64,000 nucleotides of DNA from Lumbricus terrestris (lineage: Eukaryota > Annelida > Clitellata > Crassiclitellata > Lumbricidae). Below the pieces are notes generated by a model that was not told the DNA's origin, did not search any database, and saw only the letters and a program-made list of their open reading frames with translations. The DNA is taken from positions 64,539,449 through 64,603,448 of the forward strand of contig OX457037.1 of the NCBI GenBank assembly GCA_949752735.1, in the 5' to 3' direction. The translations under genes were made by a program, and so were the position numbers. Below are positions 49,829 to 61,460 of the stretch, piece after piece (positions within the stretch are counted from its first letter, which is position 1; every line of letters starts with the position of its first letter).

Positions 49829-49836
49829 ATATCTAT

Positions 49837-50157
49837 TGTGGAATTATTCATCACTTTGGTCTTCATCGTCAGGTAAATTAATCGGCAGTTGTGAATCAAT
49901 TATTATCTGTCAAATTAAAAGTCGATGTCGATTAAATTATTTTTCTGTCTTGAAATATCAGACCTTCGGTATAGAATAAAAACTCACTGCAAAATTCGCT
50001 TGATGGCAGTGTTTGACAAGAGCCATTACTCCCATGAACTACAGTTGCCTACCACAAAATCTCGTAGGCCTATTAGCTTAGATCATTTCCACTACTATTA
50101 TATTATTTAAGAAATATTGTATCATCCGCAAATAACAGAATCATGCACCCAGCTTTT

Positions 50158-50192
<35 letters not shown>

Positions 50193-52135
50193 GGACACAC
50201 ACACACACACAATCGGAGAGAGTGCGTAATATGACCCGGTAGTTTACAGGGCTGGCCTTGGCTCAAAATTAATGTCGCTCCAAGTAGAGCATGAATTTCA
50301 CGACCTCTGATCTCCCCTCAATTGTCCCCCCAAGTCATAACGAAATGATGAACCAGCAAGAGTATTTTCAGCTGAATTATTTATCATTCGTTTTTATAGA
50401 CTGAGTACAATCGAGTCTGGACAATATAAAATTTTCGGAAATGGTTAAATTGTGAAAACATTATGTGTCACAGTCCAGGAAAATGTATCAAGCCTTAGTT
50501 CACAGTTTCGCCAGAAACCAGCTTGAAAAGAGGATGGGGTCTATTTTTATCTAAAAATGTAGGAATAAGGTTATGGTTAACCGTAACTTAGCCATAACTC
50601 TGCACATTACAACTTCCAATCCTAGCCCTGGACATTGGTCATGGCACAGACCATATAAAGTGTAACTATTAACGATCTAGTTCATCAATATGACTGAGTT
50701 ACAGACTTCAGAAGCTGAATTTCTTAAACATTTCAATATTAATTATGAATGATTCATGTCTCGTGTTAATCCGAAAATCTGTGTAAATATAGAAGATGTT
50801 GGCTTGATTTTAAAAATAGGGCCTACTGTCCAATGATTATTCACATAATTCGGAACAGTTTAAGCCCCATTACTAATACTTGGGACCTTTTATTAGGCCT
50901 AGATATAAGTGTTCAAACACAGCTTTTATGAATATGGTGCCCCAGATATTGGCACCGCATGAAACTGCCTGCTTTGACTAAACTGACGCTTGTAGTATGT
51001 TTTACTACAAACATGTTGTTGTAGTTTTATGTAGGCTTATAAGTTATACCTCGGTTGGTTCTAATTGTACACGAGGACGTACGAATGGACCATACCATTT
51101 TTGTCTCGTGTTGGGCTAGAATTTGGTGGCGTTCTTCACGACCAATGTCCAAGCTTTAGAACACGTCATCCATGCAGTCAGTTCTTTAATTATTTGCATT
51201 TATTGTCCAGACTTAGAACTTTGCTGCTTCAATATTTTACCAGTCCACTGCCTAGCGACCGTGGACAAGTTGCTCGCCCACAATAATTGCCTGCGATAAA
51301 GCAACGGGAATCCACCTCACTCATCTCGTCCTCAGGGAATACAGCCAACGAACCTGCCTTCGGGCAGAGAACTCACTACCACCATCATTAGTTTCGATTA
51401 GATTGAAATAGATTACAGCAGGCTGCACCATGAACAACATGCTCAATTATGCCTAGTACTTACCATATATTGAAGACTTCTGGGCCAAGTTATAAGCATA
51501 CACCGTTTACAAAAATTATAGGCCCCCTAAGGTTAAATAATTGCTTTGTGGTCTATGTCCCACAATCTTTATAGCGTTGTCTAGTTTATTTTATATAAAA
51601 TAATATGTTTTGGGATACTTTTAGCTCAAATAATTAATTGATAGCTCATCTCGAGTATCCAGCTGCTGCGGCGGTATATAAATATGCGATTACACTACGT
51701 ATGAATAATGTAAAATAATGAATTACAATACATAACAATTATCATTGTGAATGATGCAACTTTCTGTATGTGGGCCTAAGTCCATACAATTATATACGTA
51801 GTCTAGGATGCCATATATAACATGAAAATCAACGTGGACCCATCAAACCAAGGATGCCCCAGTTAACTACGACCTTTGGACTAGCAACATTTGAGGACTT
51901 GTTCAGGGCTGCGTGTCTTTTGGGCAATCATAGCATCTCTGGTTAAACTCCTTTCGTCAGCAGAAAAGAGCACCGTGCATATTTTGTCTCATGCCAATAA
52001 GTGTTACTTAGGCCTACTTATAAACGCATAGCCTGCCATGCTGTATACGCTCTTAGGAAACATTTTGTGCCATCATTGGTAGAGTGATATAACCGTGCTG
52101 CCTTAAGACCAGAGCTAGCCTGTAGTATCACCACT
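49837..52135. other. Intergenic sequence with SINE fragment
   Basis: A CA microsatellite lies at 50159-50212 and a SINE 3' half at about 51245-51390. No exon is supported. Confidence 0.5.
51245..51390 (+). mobile_element. SINE fragment, 3' half, same family as 55675-55960
   Basis: It shares with the copy at 55838-55950 the phrases CAACGGGAATCCACCTCACT, CATCTCGTCC and GAACCTGCCTTCGGGCAGAG. The tRNA-like head is missing or too diverged to see. Confidence 0.75.
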
Positions 52136-52362
52136 CAAGGCCGTAGCCAGGATCTGATTTCGGGGGGTGTTTCACTCACCAATTTCCCTTCCTATAAACA
52201 GATGACCTTTTTGTTAGTCATCCGGCGTATTTCGGGGGGTGTTTTCATGATTTTATTTCATGTTTTTTTCATAATGTGCTAGTAAATGCATTCTTTTATT
52301 TTTTACATTTTCCATTTCGGGGGGTGTTCAAACACCCAAAACACCCCCTAGCTACGGCCTTG
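52136..52362. mobile_element. Short MITE (CAAGGCCGTAGCCAGG ends)
   Basis: The left end CAAGGCCGTAGCCAGG and right end CCTAGCTACGGCCTTG are inverted repeats. TTTCGGGGGGTGTT blocks recur inside. No clean target duplication was found, since the right side abuts a fragment of the CATGGGCGG family at 52363-52411. Related ends are at 32837, 47106, 53710 and 53944. Confidence 0.7.
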
Positions 52363-52904
52363 CCCCAAAGGCTTTAACCCCTCCAAGAACGGAAACCAAA
52401 CTCCGCCCATGAGCCTAAGTCGTCCTAAGTAAGTTGCCTTCTAATTTAGAGTAGTAGGCTATTCTTGTCAAGTAATGACCTTCCGTACATTTCCGTTTGT
52501 GCTAACCGGTCACAACCAGACAGAGCCCGCGTAGGGTTGATTCTTTAATTGTCGCGTCGGTCCTTCACAGGCGCCGTACTTGGCCCTACAGCCATTATAC
52601 TCGGTGACAGTAGTGTCCATAAAACAAGTCGCTACACTAGGCCTATTTTTCTGCATCTTGTCTTGTTTTCAATTCACTGGAATTCTATTGTCTGAGCATG
52701 CCTGTTTTGTACAGAGCTATTATAATAGCTCACGTGTTTTTGCTTTACCTACCTAGCACCTATCCATTATGTGTTATCAAAGAGAGCGATAGATATTATT
52801 ATGACGTGTGCATGTGTAGGCTGACGAATACGATGCGTTTTGGTTGAACGCACCAGTTTGTTGTTGTTGCTGGTGGTGTTCAGTCAATTCGTCAGCGGTC
52901 AACG

Positions 52905-52928
52905 ATGAAGTCGGACAAGGGAACAGAG
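52905..52928 (+). CDS. TSUP exon 1 (start codon, MKSDKGTE)
   Basis: ATG at 52905, eight codons, donor GAG|GTAGGA, phase 0. It was chosen because it feeds exon 2 in the only frame that also joins exon 3 correctly. It is short, so it could also be chance. Transcript data would settle it. Confidence 0.5.
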
Positions 52929-55900
52929 GTAGGAACTTAAGGACTACGAGCAGAGTTTGTAGTAGGCTTAATGTTCAGGGTTTAACGGCACCGCTTCCAT
53001 AGATTATCGACGGAAATCGATTGGCTGGGTTACACGTGTGTGCGTGGGTTTGCCGCTGGTGGCTCTATCAGATTTCTGAATAGCCTAAAACCCATGTTCT
53101 AAATGACATTCGACATCGCATAGGCCGACACAAGGAGTGATTAGAATAAATTTGCTCTTTCGGTGATGCTAGATAAAGTTTAGGTAGCCTACGATTACTG
53201 TACAGGAGTGAATGGCTATCTGTGTTTGGTGCTAAGTACGCCATGATAGTAGCGCTAAAGAAATCAGTACATAAAGAATGTATTGCGTTGACCTTGATAA
53301 TCCCAAACGTCTGGTTTTCTTACACATCACATTCTTTTTAGCATGTCGGATTCTCTTGCAAGTCAAATCTTCTTATAGACCTACGTCTGGTTTTCATACG
53401 CGTCAGATCTTCATTGGAAATCACATGCACTTGTTGCCGTTTGACATGGCTAGGACGCTCAGTGTGTACTCTAGTCCACTCTTCAAGGAAGAGAATTGGG
53501 TTTTTTTGGGTGAGGGAGGACGAACGATGGTCCGATGTACGATTGCCGAGCCGCTTTGTGCCGAGCAGAGGGATGGGTCGGACCGTCGGGGGGGGGGTCG
53601 GAATGTATCTTTTCCCAACTGAACATTTTTTAAAATTTCCACTTTTTGTTCGACTATTTCAGGACGCTCAGGGCATCGGTTTTTCGGACAGGAAACTGAA
53701 GTAACACCCCCAAATAAAATCCTGGCTAGGGCCTTGCCGGGTGTTGGATATATAAATCGTGTCTTACCTGTAGTTATTAGTGCAATGCGCCAAATCAGGT
53801 CGACCCTGACTATGAATATGTCACAAACAATTGCTTGTTCTATTGTCTCCTCTCGCCTTGTCTATGCTGTTCTATTTGGGTGGGGCTCTCAGACGTTGAG
53901 CGCAACTTTAGGCGCAACGCATCCAAAGCTCATTAGCTCGAGTCAAAGCCGTAGCCAGGATTTGATTTCGGTGGCTGTTTATCAACTTTTTGACCAAATT
54001 TTGACGACCTTTTCTTTTTTTAGTCGTCGAAATTTCGGATGACTTTTTATGCTATTTTCTTCTGAAATAACGGGTTCTGGGCGGAAAATACATTGCATAC
54101 TGTAGTTTTTACATTATGTGCTAGTAAATGCAACATATTATTTTTATAATTTTAATTTTGGGGTGTTCAAACACCAAAAACACCCCCCCAGCAGCGGTCA
54201 CGCCCGTTCTTAGGCATAGGCAAAGTAGGCAGTTGCCTAGGGCGCCGCAGTCTTTGGGGGCGCCGCGGCACCGGCGATTTTTTTTTACACTATATTCTTT
54301 TAAACTGAAGACTTTGGAAAGAATTTAGGATAATTATAGATTTCATGGCACCAATTCAGGCAGGCCTAATTCAATCTCAAGGACTGCATACATTTTATAT
54401 CGACTCATACAATTCGATTTTTACGGCATTCCGTACTCTGCGCACTGTAGTCTTTGTGTGTAATAGACCCGATGTCTATGGGCTAATACTGACATAGTGA
54501 CTCTTTCGACTGAATACGCCGACAACTGAAGAATTGTTGTGTGATTTATAGTCAATTCGTTGTGTCTGGTGTGAATTTTTTTATCTTAAAAATTAAATTA
54601 TATCAAACCCCATGATTCCATGAAGCGTCAAAAGTCATCGGGTGCCCAAAGCCGTAAGAAAAAACAGAAGACAGAAGCTAGAATAAACAGAAATACGGGT
54701 CCGTTTCCAATTATTTAAACAAAACTGAGAGAACTTTATCTGTCAATGATAGCGCCCAGTCGTCAGCTAAGCTATGGTAATTCAGACTACGCGACGCTCA
54801 ATTTCGACAGTGAAGATCAGGACTGGCCTCAAGCACAGGAAAAGCAGGCAGTTGCCTGGGGCGCCAAATTCTAGTGGGGGGAGTCATTTGCACAAAAATG
54901 TATGTTAATAGCCTTTTTCACTTTTAGCCATTGTGCACGAAATTTAATTTTATCCCACTTTCAGTGTACTAATAACAAAAATACAAATTACTCAACTGAG
55001 TGTAAAGGCTCTTGCTAGTTCAGCTTTGGATTCTGACGTGGGCTGGACAATTGAGTTTGATTGGGGATCTGAGGGCGCGAAATGTATGCTTTTTTAAATA
55101 AACGAAAATTGAATTAAATAGATTAGCCTAAGCACTATTACAGTAGTTCGCTGTATGAATCATCATGTCTATCGATGATAGCTAGATAGTATGCAATAGC
55201 GACAACAATTCATTCATTCAGTTGACTTAAACCTTAAACTCCTTAAACCTAGACCTGGGAATTAGCCTCAATAAGTCGACTTGGGGTCAGGGGCTTCTAT
55301 CCCTATACATGGCGGACGCAGCTTGCGCCCAGTGAAAAATAGGGGGGGAAGCACAAGACAGCCAAAATTCACGTCGGTTGGGGGGAAGGTCGGACATGGA
55401 GGGCAGCGTTCAATCTAGGCATCACTAGGAGAAAGATCCCCAGAAAATACTTCCCTCCATATAAATTTGGACAAAATGGTAGGTCTAATGGTTTTGAGCA
55501 AAATGTACACTTTGAGGTTTTAGTTAGGCTAACTTAGGTATACTATCTGCATTTTTGAATTACATGAACTGTTAAGCTTATAGTAGCTATAATATACCAT
55601 AATAAAAATTTCCTATTACATGATTATAATTATGTTTTGTACTATTTTAATAAATAATACAATCATATTATGATTGTAACTGGCCTAGTTAGCTACACCG
55701 GTAAGCGAGAGCGGCATTCGTCTGTTGGTTGCAACGTACTGCGGTTCAAGCCCAGGCTGGGAGTTGACATTCAGAGATTTAGATATCTCGGGCTAGCACG
55801 TGTGGGACGCAGGGGCGCACGCTCCTGCGGAGCGACCTTGGGCAAGTTGCTTACCCATCAATGTCTGTGGGGAAGACAACGGGAATCCACCTCACTCATC

Positions 55901-58900
55901 TCATCCCCAGGGCGTAAAGCCAATGAACCTGCCTTCGGGCAGAGAACCATCATCATCAATGTTAATGCAAATACTATTTTGCACAACTAAATGGCTTCTC
56001 TCCAATGATATCTTTCAAATTTCAGACAGTCAAATTTGGTCCTTGAACACTTAGTAAAGCAACGTTATTATTACGTGGGCTTATAATGTAGGACCTACAT
56101 TGTATTTGATTGTATTGCATTGTGCTCTAAAAATTGATGTACGCCTCTCGAGTGCACACTGATCAGAGGCGCAAAACATTATGGCTGCCCAATTTTGGCA
56201 GCAATTCCTCCACTGAAATAGTAGAGTAATTTTGCTAAGTGGACAGCTTAAAATGCTGAAATTGCAATGCGGAAATCGCAAAAATTTCTTATGGAGAGGA
56301 GCACATTCCCTCCCCATACCAGGTCCCTTCTCGGCGCTACACATGCTTCGACGATCGTCTGCTGGATGCTCGTTTGTTCCCCTCCAAACAAACCTTCATT
56401 CCCACACATGCGCTAGATTACATTATATTTCAAACATACAGGAAGGCCGGTCCAGAAAAGGGGAGGGAAGAAGATGGACTGCGCCCGGTTGCTTAGGGGG
56501 GATAGGAGCCCCTGCCCCAAATATGGTCATAGACTCATAAGCCTTCCAAGTGTCATAAAAATTTCTTCTTAACTGGGCGAAGTTTACCAGGGGCTAGGGA
56601 GCTAAGCCCCCCAGAAGACCCAGATTAATTTCTTACCGAGTAAACGGTATATTTTCTCGGGCTTAGCCCCTCCCCCAAGAAGGCGCAGACTCAGCAATTT
56701 TTCCGGGGAAATGGTTCTGTTCACGAACGCGAAACTTCCCAATGACAAAACGGTCATCAACTTTTTTGGGCCGAGAAAAATATTTGTCGGCGCCGCTCGT
56801 TCTATTTAGCCCCTCCAAGAACGGAAACCAAACTCCGCCCATGTCCTTAACACAACTGACACGAAGTCGAATTTTTACAGAAAAGTGACATGAGTTACGA
56901 TGTTTCTTCCACAAGCTGACTTAAACCGCCTTGTGATGTAAACACATCACAAATCATCACCCCATACTCTACTAAAGATGTGAGGCCCGAGCAGCACATA
57001 GCCTAAAACTGTGTTGCGAGTGTTTGCCAAAATTACTGAGGCATAGGTCCTATACGGCCAGCCAGTTCTAACTTCTACGGTCCACCGCGTACTTAATTTA
57101 ATAGCCTACGATATTATTTTGTATTATGGACGCCGACTTATTTTTCATCGGAGTTGTGCCGAATACCATCCCCAGATTAATCCCAATTTATATTTATGAT
57201 TATGTCATTCCAATTTAAAAAGTATCACACGTCGTTTTATACCTTTCGCAACAATGACGAATTGAAATATAAATGAAATGCTAGACTTACTAAAACCCAA
57301 ACGTGCCCAAAACAATAAGCTTCTTCTAGTAGTCAGTGAACTATAGGCCTATTGAACAGAAAAAAACTAATCAAACACAGGCAAAAAACTCTGGACAATT
57401 TTATTTATCAGGACTGATGTTGACGTCTCATTGCTTACAAGTATATGAACTCAATGCCTGTCAGACAACTTGGATTAGCATTTTTTTAAAATTAGCCGTA
57501 GACTTGTTTAATGGTTATTATTATGTCAGAAGTTGGTGACTTTTCAGCCAAGTCGTATCAAGTCGTTTTGGCTCCAAGTCTTCGACTTCAAGTCAATCTA
57601 TTGTCAAGTTAGAACCGAATTCAACCGATTGATTGACCAAAGTCACTCTCAGGCCTACATCAATTTACTAAGAGACGCTCCCTGTCCGAGACGATATTTG
57701 ATTATGTGGTGATGGAAACTGCCATTCGAAAGTGTGTATACCTTCCCAAGGAAGCCCATAATTGGACTCCTATGCAATTGAGTATAGGAGTATAATATTG
57801 AGTAGCATTGAGTAGGTCTGTAGGATATCACTTCTCTGCTTCGGCAATGTCAGTTTGGTGTTGCATAGATTACCTGCGAGAGCTTTGCTGCTTCACGAGT
57901 GTCCAAGATAATCCCCTTCTGCACAGAAGGTGGTTGGATCCATTCGCACGAACTGCAACTATGCTCAATGGATCATTTTCAGTGGTAGATTCAGTGGTCT
58001 GGAGTGGGCTTCCACAGGAGATAGGCTATGTTTGATCCATGGTGCTCTTAGTGAAACATTTTTTATTCAACTGACAACTGTAATTTTTGCCGTGCAGCAG
58101 TCGGGATCGCTTCTGAGTAGTTATCTTTGAGAGGCGCTATATAAATCCTAGAAAGAATTAATATGACAACATCATTGAGATGAAATAGCAATTACATGTA
58201 GCCTATTCTGTCAATGAACTCAGAGAAACAATATTTCAAACTTCCAGAAGCAAGAGAATTTCTGCACGTTCCCTTTCCAACTTTAACCTAAAACTGACTT
58301 TTCCTCCACAGGAATCAGGATTTAAGGTTTGGTGATTACAGTCATAGAATCATATCTTACAGATGATCTAGCGTTAAGAGACACGGAAATATTGTTATTT
58401 CCAGAATGTACCTCCAAAACGAGAACGAAGAACCTTTGGTGGCTGGCTACGACATTATTTCTGGCAAGGTAATGCAAAGCACTCTCACCCTAATAAACCT
58501 AAACAGCTCTGCGTAAAAACTGTTGTAAAATCCTAGATATATTTGTCTGTGGGTTAATGACCCACGGAATAACTGTGGATTAGGTCTCTGCAAGTCTGCA
58601 TGTCACTAAGTCTTGTGGTATACGCAGCCTGCCAATGAAAGCAGGTATGGGGGAACAGTAGGCCTATGACACATTTTCATATTTCGAAGTTTCAATCTGT
58701 CATTGTCGTGCTTTCTCAGTTGTAGATACTTCTGTATAGTCTCCCGTTGGTGATACGTCTTTTACCTAAAGTTGACTCATCAGTGTTTTATAGGTTTCTT
58801 AAAAATCTATTAATTTTGTATCACCGTGGTTGGACTACATGGGGGCACCTCTGAGTGGGCTTCTTGAAGAGGCGCTATATGAATTCTTGAAATGAATTCT

Positions 58901-59519
58901 TGAAATGAATGAATGAATGAATGAATGAATGGTAACTGTGTAGGACCTTAGAACAATTCTTCACTAGCTGCTGCTCAACGCCATTGACGCTCTTTCATTA
59001 AAGAGTGGCGCTATAAAATGTTTAACTCTTTACCGACCGAGGTATAAGATTTCAGTGTCTTACAGGCGCCTTAAAACTTTTTGCACCATCGTGGTTGGAC
59101 TGGGGGCGCCTCTGAGAGGGCTTTATGAAGGGCGCTAAGCAAATTCTTGAAATGACGGAATGAATGAATTTCTTGACCGCCTAACTCTTTTCATAACTCA
59201 TACACTGAACAGAGATTAAACTTAGATGCTGAGTAGGCCTATACTAACAGGTATCTGGTCTTTCTAGGGCAAGAGTTGAGAGAGTCTCAGGTGGAGGCTC
59301 TGCGACTCCTCAAAAACACAGACGATCTGCCATGGCCGAAACGATTCCTTTTGAAGTACCGGCGACTGATTGGCTTTGCAATTCCAGCCGTGTTTTTCCA
59401 CTTCTTCTGGTGGTCGGCGATGATCAAATACAACGCGTTTCATCTCTTCCGAGAGAAGTTCTTCATGAGTCTCACGATGATCGTCGGTTCTATGATCGCC
59501 GGTTGGTTTTCATCAACAT

Positions 59520-59578
<59 letters not shown>

Positions 59579-59592
59579 TGATGATGATGATG

Positions 59593-59665
<73 letters not shown>

Positions 59666-59676
59666 TAATAAAGATG

Positions 59677-59710
<34 letters not shown>

Positions 59711-61251
59711 TAATAATAATAACAATAATAATAAATGATAATGGGATGTACAATGTTGTACATGCACCTTTATGTATGTATGTATGTATGTATGTATGTA
59801 TGTATGTATGTATGTATGTATGTACATGTATGTATGTATGTATGTATGTATGTATGTATGTATGTATGTATGTATGTATGTATGTATGTATGTATGTATG
59901 TATGTATGTATGTATGTATGTGCACTTGTTATAGCGCCCCTTCAAGCTTTCACTACTCAGAGGCGCTCCCGAATGCAGAGCGGACACTGCATCGGAGTTT
60001 CACGCCGAAGCGCTGAGCAATTGTGAGTGAAAGACTTGCCCAAGGTCCCTACGCGGCGAGGTGGATTCAAACCTCGAACCTTCCGGCTTCAAGGCAACGA
60101 TGCCACCACTACACCACCGCGCACCACGGTAATGATAATGTGATGCACAATTGTATGATTAGTCAGGCTGAGCAAACATAGAGGCCAATATAATATATAC
60201 ATAATGTGTGTGTGTGTGCGTGTGTGAGTGCGTGACATTATGGCATCGCAAACATAAACAAAGCAACGTTCTGCAGACGACCATTGTATAACATCTGGTG
60301 TTTGATTGGTTAGGAATGACAAGTGAGGGTGGAGGGGCAGTGGCTTTTCCAGCGATGACCTTGGCCTTCCGTATCTCTCCAATGACAGCACGTGACTTCT
60401 CCGTTCTCATCCAGTCGTGTGGAATGTCGGCCGCGTCGTTCACCATCTTCTTCATGAAGGTCCAGTGCGAGTGGAGGGCGCTTGGACTGAGTGCCACCGG
60501 CGGAGTGCTCGGACTCATCATAGGCCTCGAATTCCTGGAAAAGAAGTTCACACCCGTTGAGAAGAAGATGGGATTCGTCAGCATCTGGTTCTCGTTCGCT
60601 TCTGTCCTCCTCTTCCTCATCATCTTCCGCAAGGGAAAGATTCACAACCGCATCCAGAGACTCGATCTGATGAAGGCGGCTATTCTAGTGGTCGTCGGCT
60701 TTATTGGCGGGATCTTCACGGCCCTCGTTGGCAACGGGCTTGACATCTGCACGTTCAGCGTCCTAACGCTGCTGTTCCGAGTCAGCGAGAAAGTGGCGAC
60801 ACCTACTTCCGTTATTCTCATGGCCAGCAACAGCATCGTGGCCGTCATCTGGAGGGGCGTCATGCAGAATGAAATCTCCATGGAGACGTGGGAGTTCCTG
60901 GCCGTCTGTCTTCCCGTTGTGGTCATCGGGGCCCCGTTTGGCTCCGTCCTCGGGAGCCATTTCCACCGGAATGTTCTCGCCATGTTGGTCATCGTGCTGG
61001 ACACTGTCGCCCTGATAACCGCCTTCATCGTCATTCCACAGAATCTTGCCACTGGTCTTCTGTCGATGGGTATGATCATTGGAGGAGTTGTACTCTTCTC
61101 TGTCGTTGCCTACGTTGGCAATACCCTCAACAGAAACACTGAAGGCAATGACGAAAACGAGAACGTTGAAACAAACAGCAAATACGACGAAGTAATGGTT
61201 CCGGGTGGAATAGAGGAGGCGATGGCAGATGATTCCATTAGAAAACTTTAA
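52905..61251 (+). CDS. TauE/SafE (TSUP) family multi-pass membrane transporter, four exons
   Basis: Exons 52905-52928, 58405-58468, 59268-59501 and 60314-61251 join to 1260 bases: 419 residues and a TAA at 61249. All three introns are GT-AG and the phases fit. The N-terminus is basic (KRERRTFGGWLRHYFW). A first helix follows near residues 63-80 (LIGFAIPAVFFHFFWW), then GGMTSEGGGAVAFPAM near 107-122 across the last junction. The second half repeats the pattern as GFIGGIFTALVGNGLD near 236-251. About nine to ten hydrophobic segments fit the two-fold symmetric TSUP fold. The tail is polar (NEN...SKYDEV). Bacterial relatives move sulfite, sulfoacetate or similar anions, but the animal substrate is not known to me, so substrate is left open. 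The first exon is the least certain part. Confidence 0.85.
53710..54206. repeat. Remnants of GGCCGTAGC-type MITEs
   Basis: A right end near 53720-53740 (CCTGGCTAGGGCCTTG) and a second copy from 53944 (AAAGCCGTAGCCAGGATTTG) to about 54206 (GGGGTGTTCAAACACC), diverged from 52136-52362. They lie in TSUP intron 1. Confidence 0.6.
54196..54718 (+). mobile_element. Fragment of hAT (ZMYM-like) element with transposase 5' start
   Basis: It begins with GGCAAAGTAGGCAGTTGCCTAGGGCGCCGC, in parts a common hAT-end motif. A short frame at 54620-54718 encodes MKRQKSSGAQSRKKKQKTEA before a stop. MKRxxxSGAQxRKxxK is the usual start of ZMYM-type hAT transposases. A second end with the same motif lies at about 54825-54880 in the same orientation, so two broken copies are present. 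Confidence 0.6.
55675..55960 (+). mobile_element. tRNA-derived CORE-type SINE
   Basis: Box B GGTTCAAGCCC at 55743-55753 is a perfect promoter match, with a weaker box A region near 55684-55700. The CORE-like box GACCTTGGGCAAGT follows at about 55834-55847, then GGGAATCCACCTCACTCATC and GAACCTGCCTTCGGGCAGAG. It is in TSUP intron 1. Confidence 0.75.
56574..56843. mobile_element. Short hAT-like MITE, second copy of the CATGGGCGG family
   Basis: The left end TGGGCGAAGTTT and right end AAACTCCGCCCATG are inverted. The flanks TTCTTAAC (56566-56573) and TCCTTAAC (56844-56851) match at 7 of 8. It shares AAGAACGGAAACC and GGGCTTAGCCCC blocks with 3842-4076, in the opposite orientation. Confidence 0.72.
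57830..58165 (+). mobile_element. L2-like non-LTR fragment
   Basis: One frame reads YLRELCCF, then RTATMLNGSFSVVDSVVWSG and LPQEI, matching the FSVVGPSTWNGLP region of the fragment at 6897-7362. The 3' end has GAGAGGCGCTATATAAATCC, the tail type shared with the SINEs. Decayed, plus strand, in TSUP intron 1. Confidence 0.72.
58405..58468 (+). CDS. TSUP exon 2
   Basis: The acceptor is TTATTTCCAG and the donor AAG|GTAATG. The 64 bases encode NVPPKRERRTFGGWLRHYFW and Q, entering in phase 0 and leaving in phase 1, as exon 3 needs. A different open frame (ATG at 58406) leaves in phase 0 and cannot join exon 3 in frame. Confidence 0.72.
58780..58930 (+). mobile_element. L2-like 3' end with GAAT tail
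   Basis: It carries GTGGTTGGACTACATGGGGG, CACCTCTGAG, GAAGAGGCGCTATATGAATT and a TGAA/ATGA tail. The same blocks return at 59040-59172. Confidence 0.75.
59040..59172 (+). mobile_element. L2-like 3' end with GAAT tail, second copy
   Basis: It carries CGTGGTTGGACTGGGGGCGC, CTCTGAGAGG, GAAGGGCGCTAAGCAAATTC and a short GAATGAAT tail. It ends about 95 bases before TSUP exon 3. Confidence 0.75.
59268..59501 (+). CDS. TSUP exon 3: first membrane helix
   Basis: The acceptor is TCTTTCTAG and the donor CCG|GTTGGT. It encodes QELRESQVEALRLLKN, PWPKRFLLKYRR, the helix LIGFAIPAVFFHFFWW, then FREKFFMSLTMIVGSMIA. It leaves with one base (G) that pairs with GA of exon 4 to give Gly. Confidence 0.88.
59515..59735. 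repeat. AAT and ATG trinucleotide microsatellite
   Basis: A long ATA/AAT run with GATGATGATG interruptions. It begins 14 bases after the donor of TSUP exon 3 and fills the first part of the intron. Confidence 0.95.
59771..59921. repeat. TATG tetranucleotide microsatellite, about 150 bp
   Basis: A TGTA run with one CATG interruption at about 59823, directly followed by the tail end of a SINE. Confidence 0.97.
59924..60127 (-). mobile_element. tRNA-derived CORE-SINE with L2-like tail, near full length
   Basis: Read on the minus strand: box A TGGTGTAGTGG (complement of 60106-60116), box B GGTTTGAATCC (complement of 60063-60073), the CORE-like GACCTTGGGCAAGTC box, the CGGCGTGAAACTCCGATG block, then a tail GGGAGCGCCTCTGAGTAG and GGGGCGCTATAAC. 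The tail is nearly the same as the 3' end of the L2-like element at 6897-6990. RNA polymerase III promoter spacing is right for a SINE. It sits in the third TSUP intron. Confidence 0.85.
60314..61251 (+). CDS. TSUP exon 4: bulk of the transporter and stop
   Basis: The acceptor is TGATTGGTTAG. It encodes MTSEGGGAVAFPAMTLAF and then about eight hydrophobic segments, with LIIGLEFLEKK, GFIGGIFTALVGNGLD and GAPFGSVLG as family-like blocks. It ends TAA at 61249-61251. It is GC-richer than its surroundings, as expected of constrained coding sequence. Confidence 0.93.
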
Positions 61252-61454
61252 GATAGATGTATCCAGTGGTGTTTCTCGGCCAAAACTAACGATGAGTCTC
61301 AATGATAACAAAATTATATGCTCAGCTGCGCAGAACTCACTGCTAACCCTCACGTTCATGAGCTGAATGTAAGCAATTCTGTACTTAATTCTTGTTTGTT
61401 TGTTTCGTTGGTGGATTTTTGTTGATATGAGTTAAAGTAGGCTCTTTAATCAAC

Positions 61455-61460
61455 AATAAA
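61455..61460 (+). promoter_or_regulatory. Poly(A) signal of the TSUP gene
   Basis: AATAAA 204 bases after the stop, followed by CACACACA. This is the nearest canonical signal. Confidence 0.7.

Noticed and set aside
50247..50630. Possible MITE between CAGGGCTGGCC and CCTAGCCCTG
   Set aside because: The ends resemble inverted repeats, but the 8-bp flanks GTAGTTTA and GACATTGG do not match and similarity stops after about ten bases.
58406..58468. Open frame starting ATG TAC CTC and ending at the same donor as TSUP exon 2
   Set aside because: It leaves in phase 0 and would put exon 3 out of frame. The frame one base earlier (NVPPKRERR...) leaves in phase 1, fits exon 3 and accepts exon 1. A GC donor at 58464 would rescue the ATG frame but is less likely.
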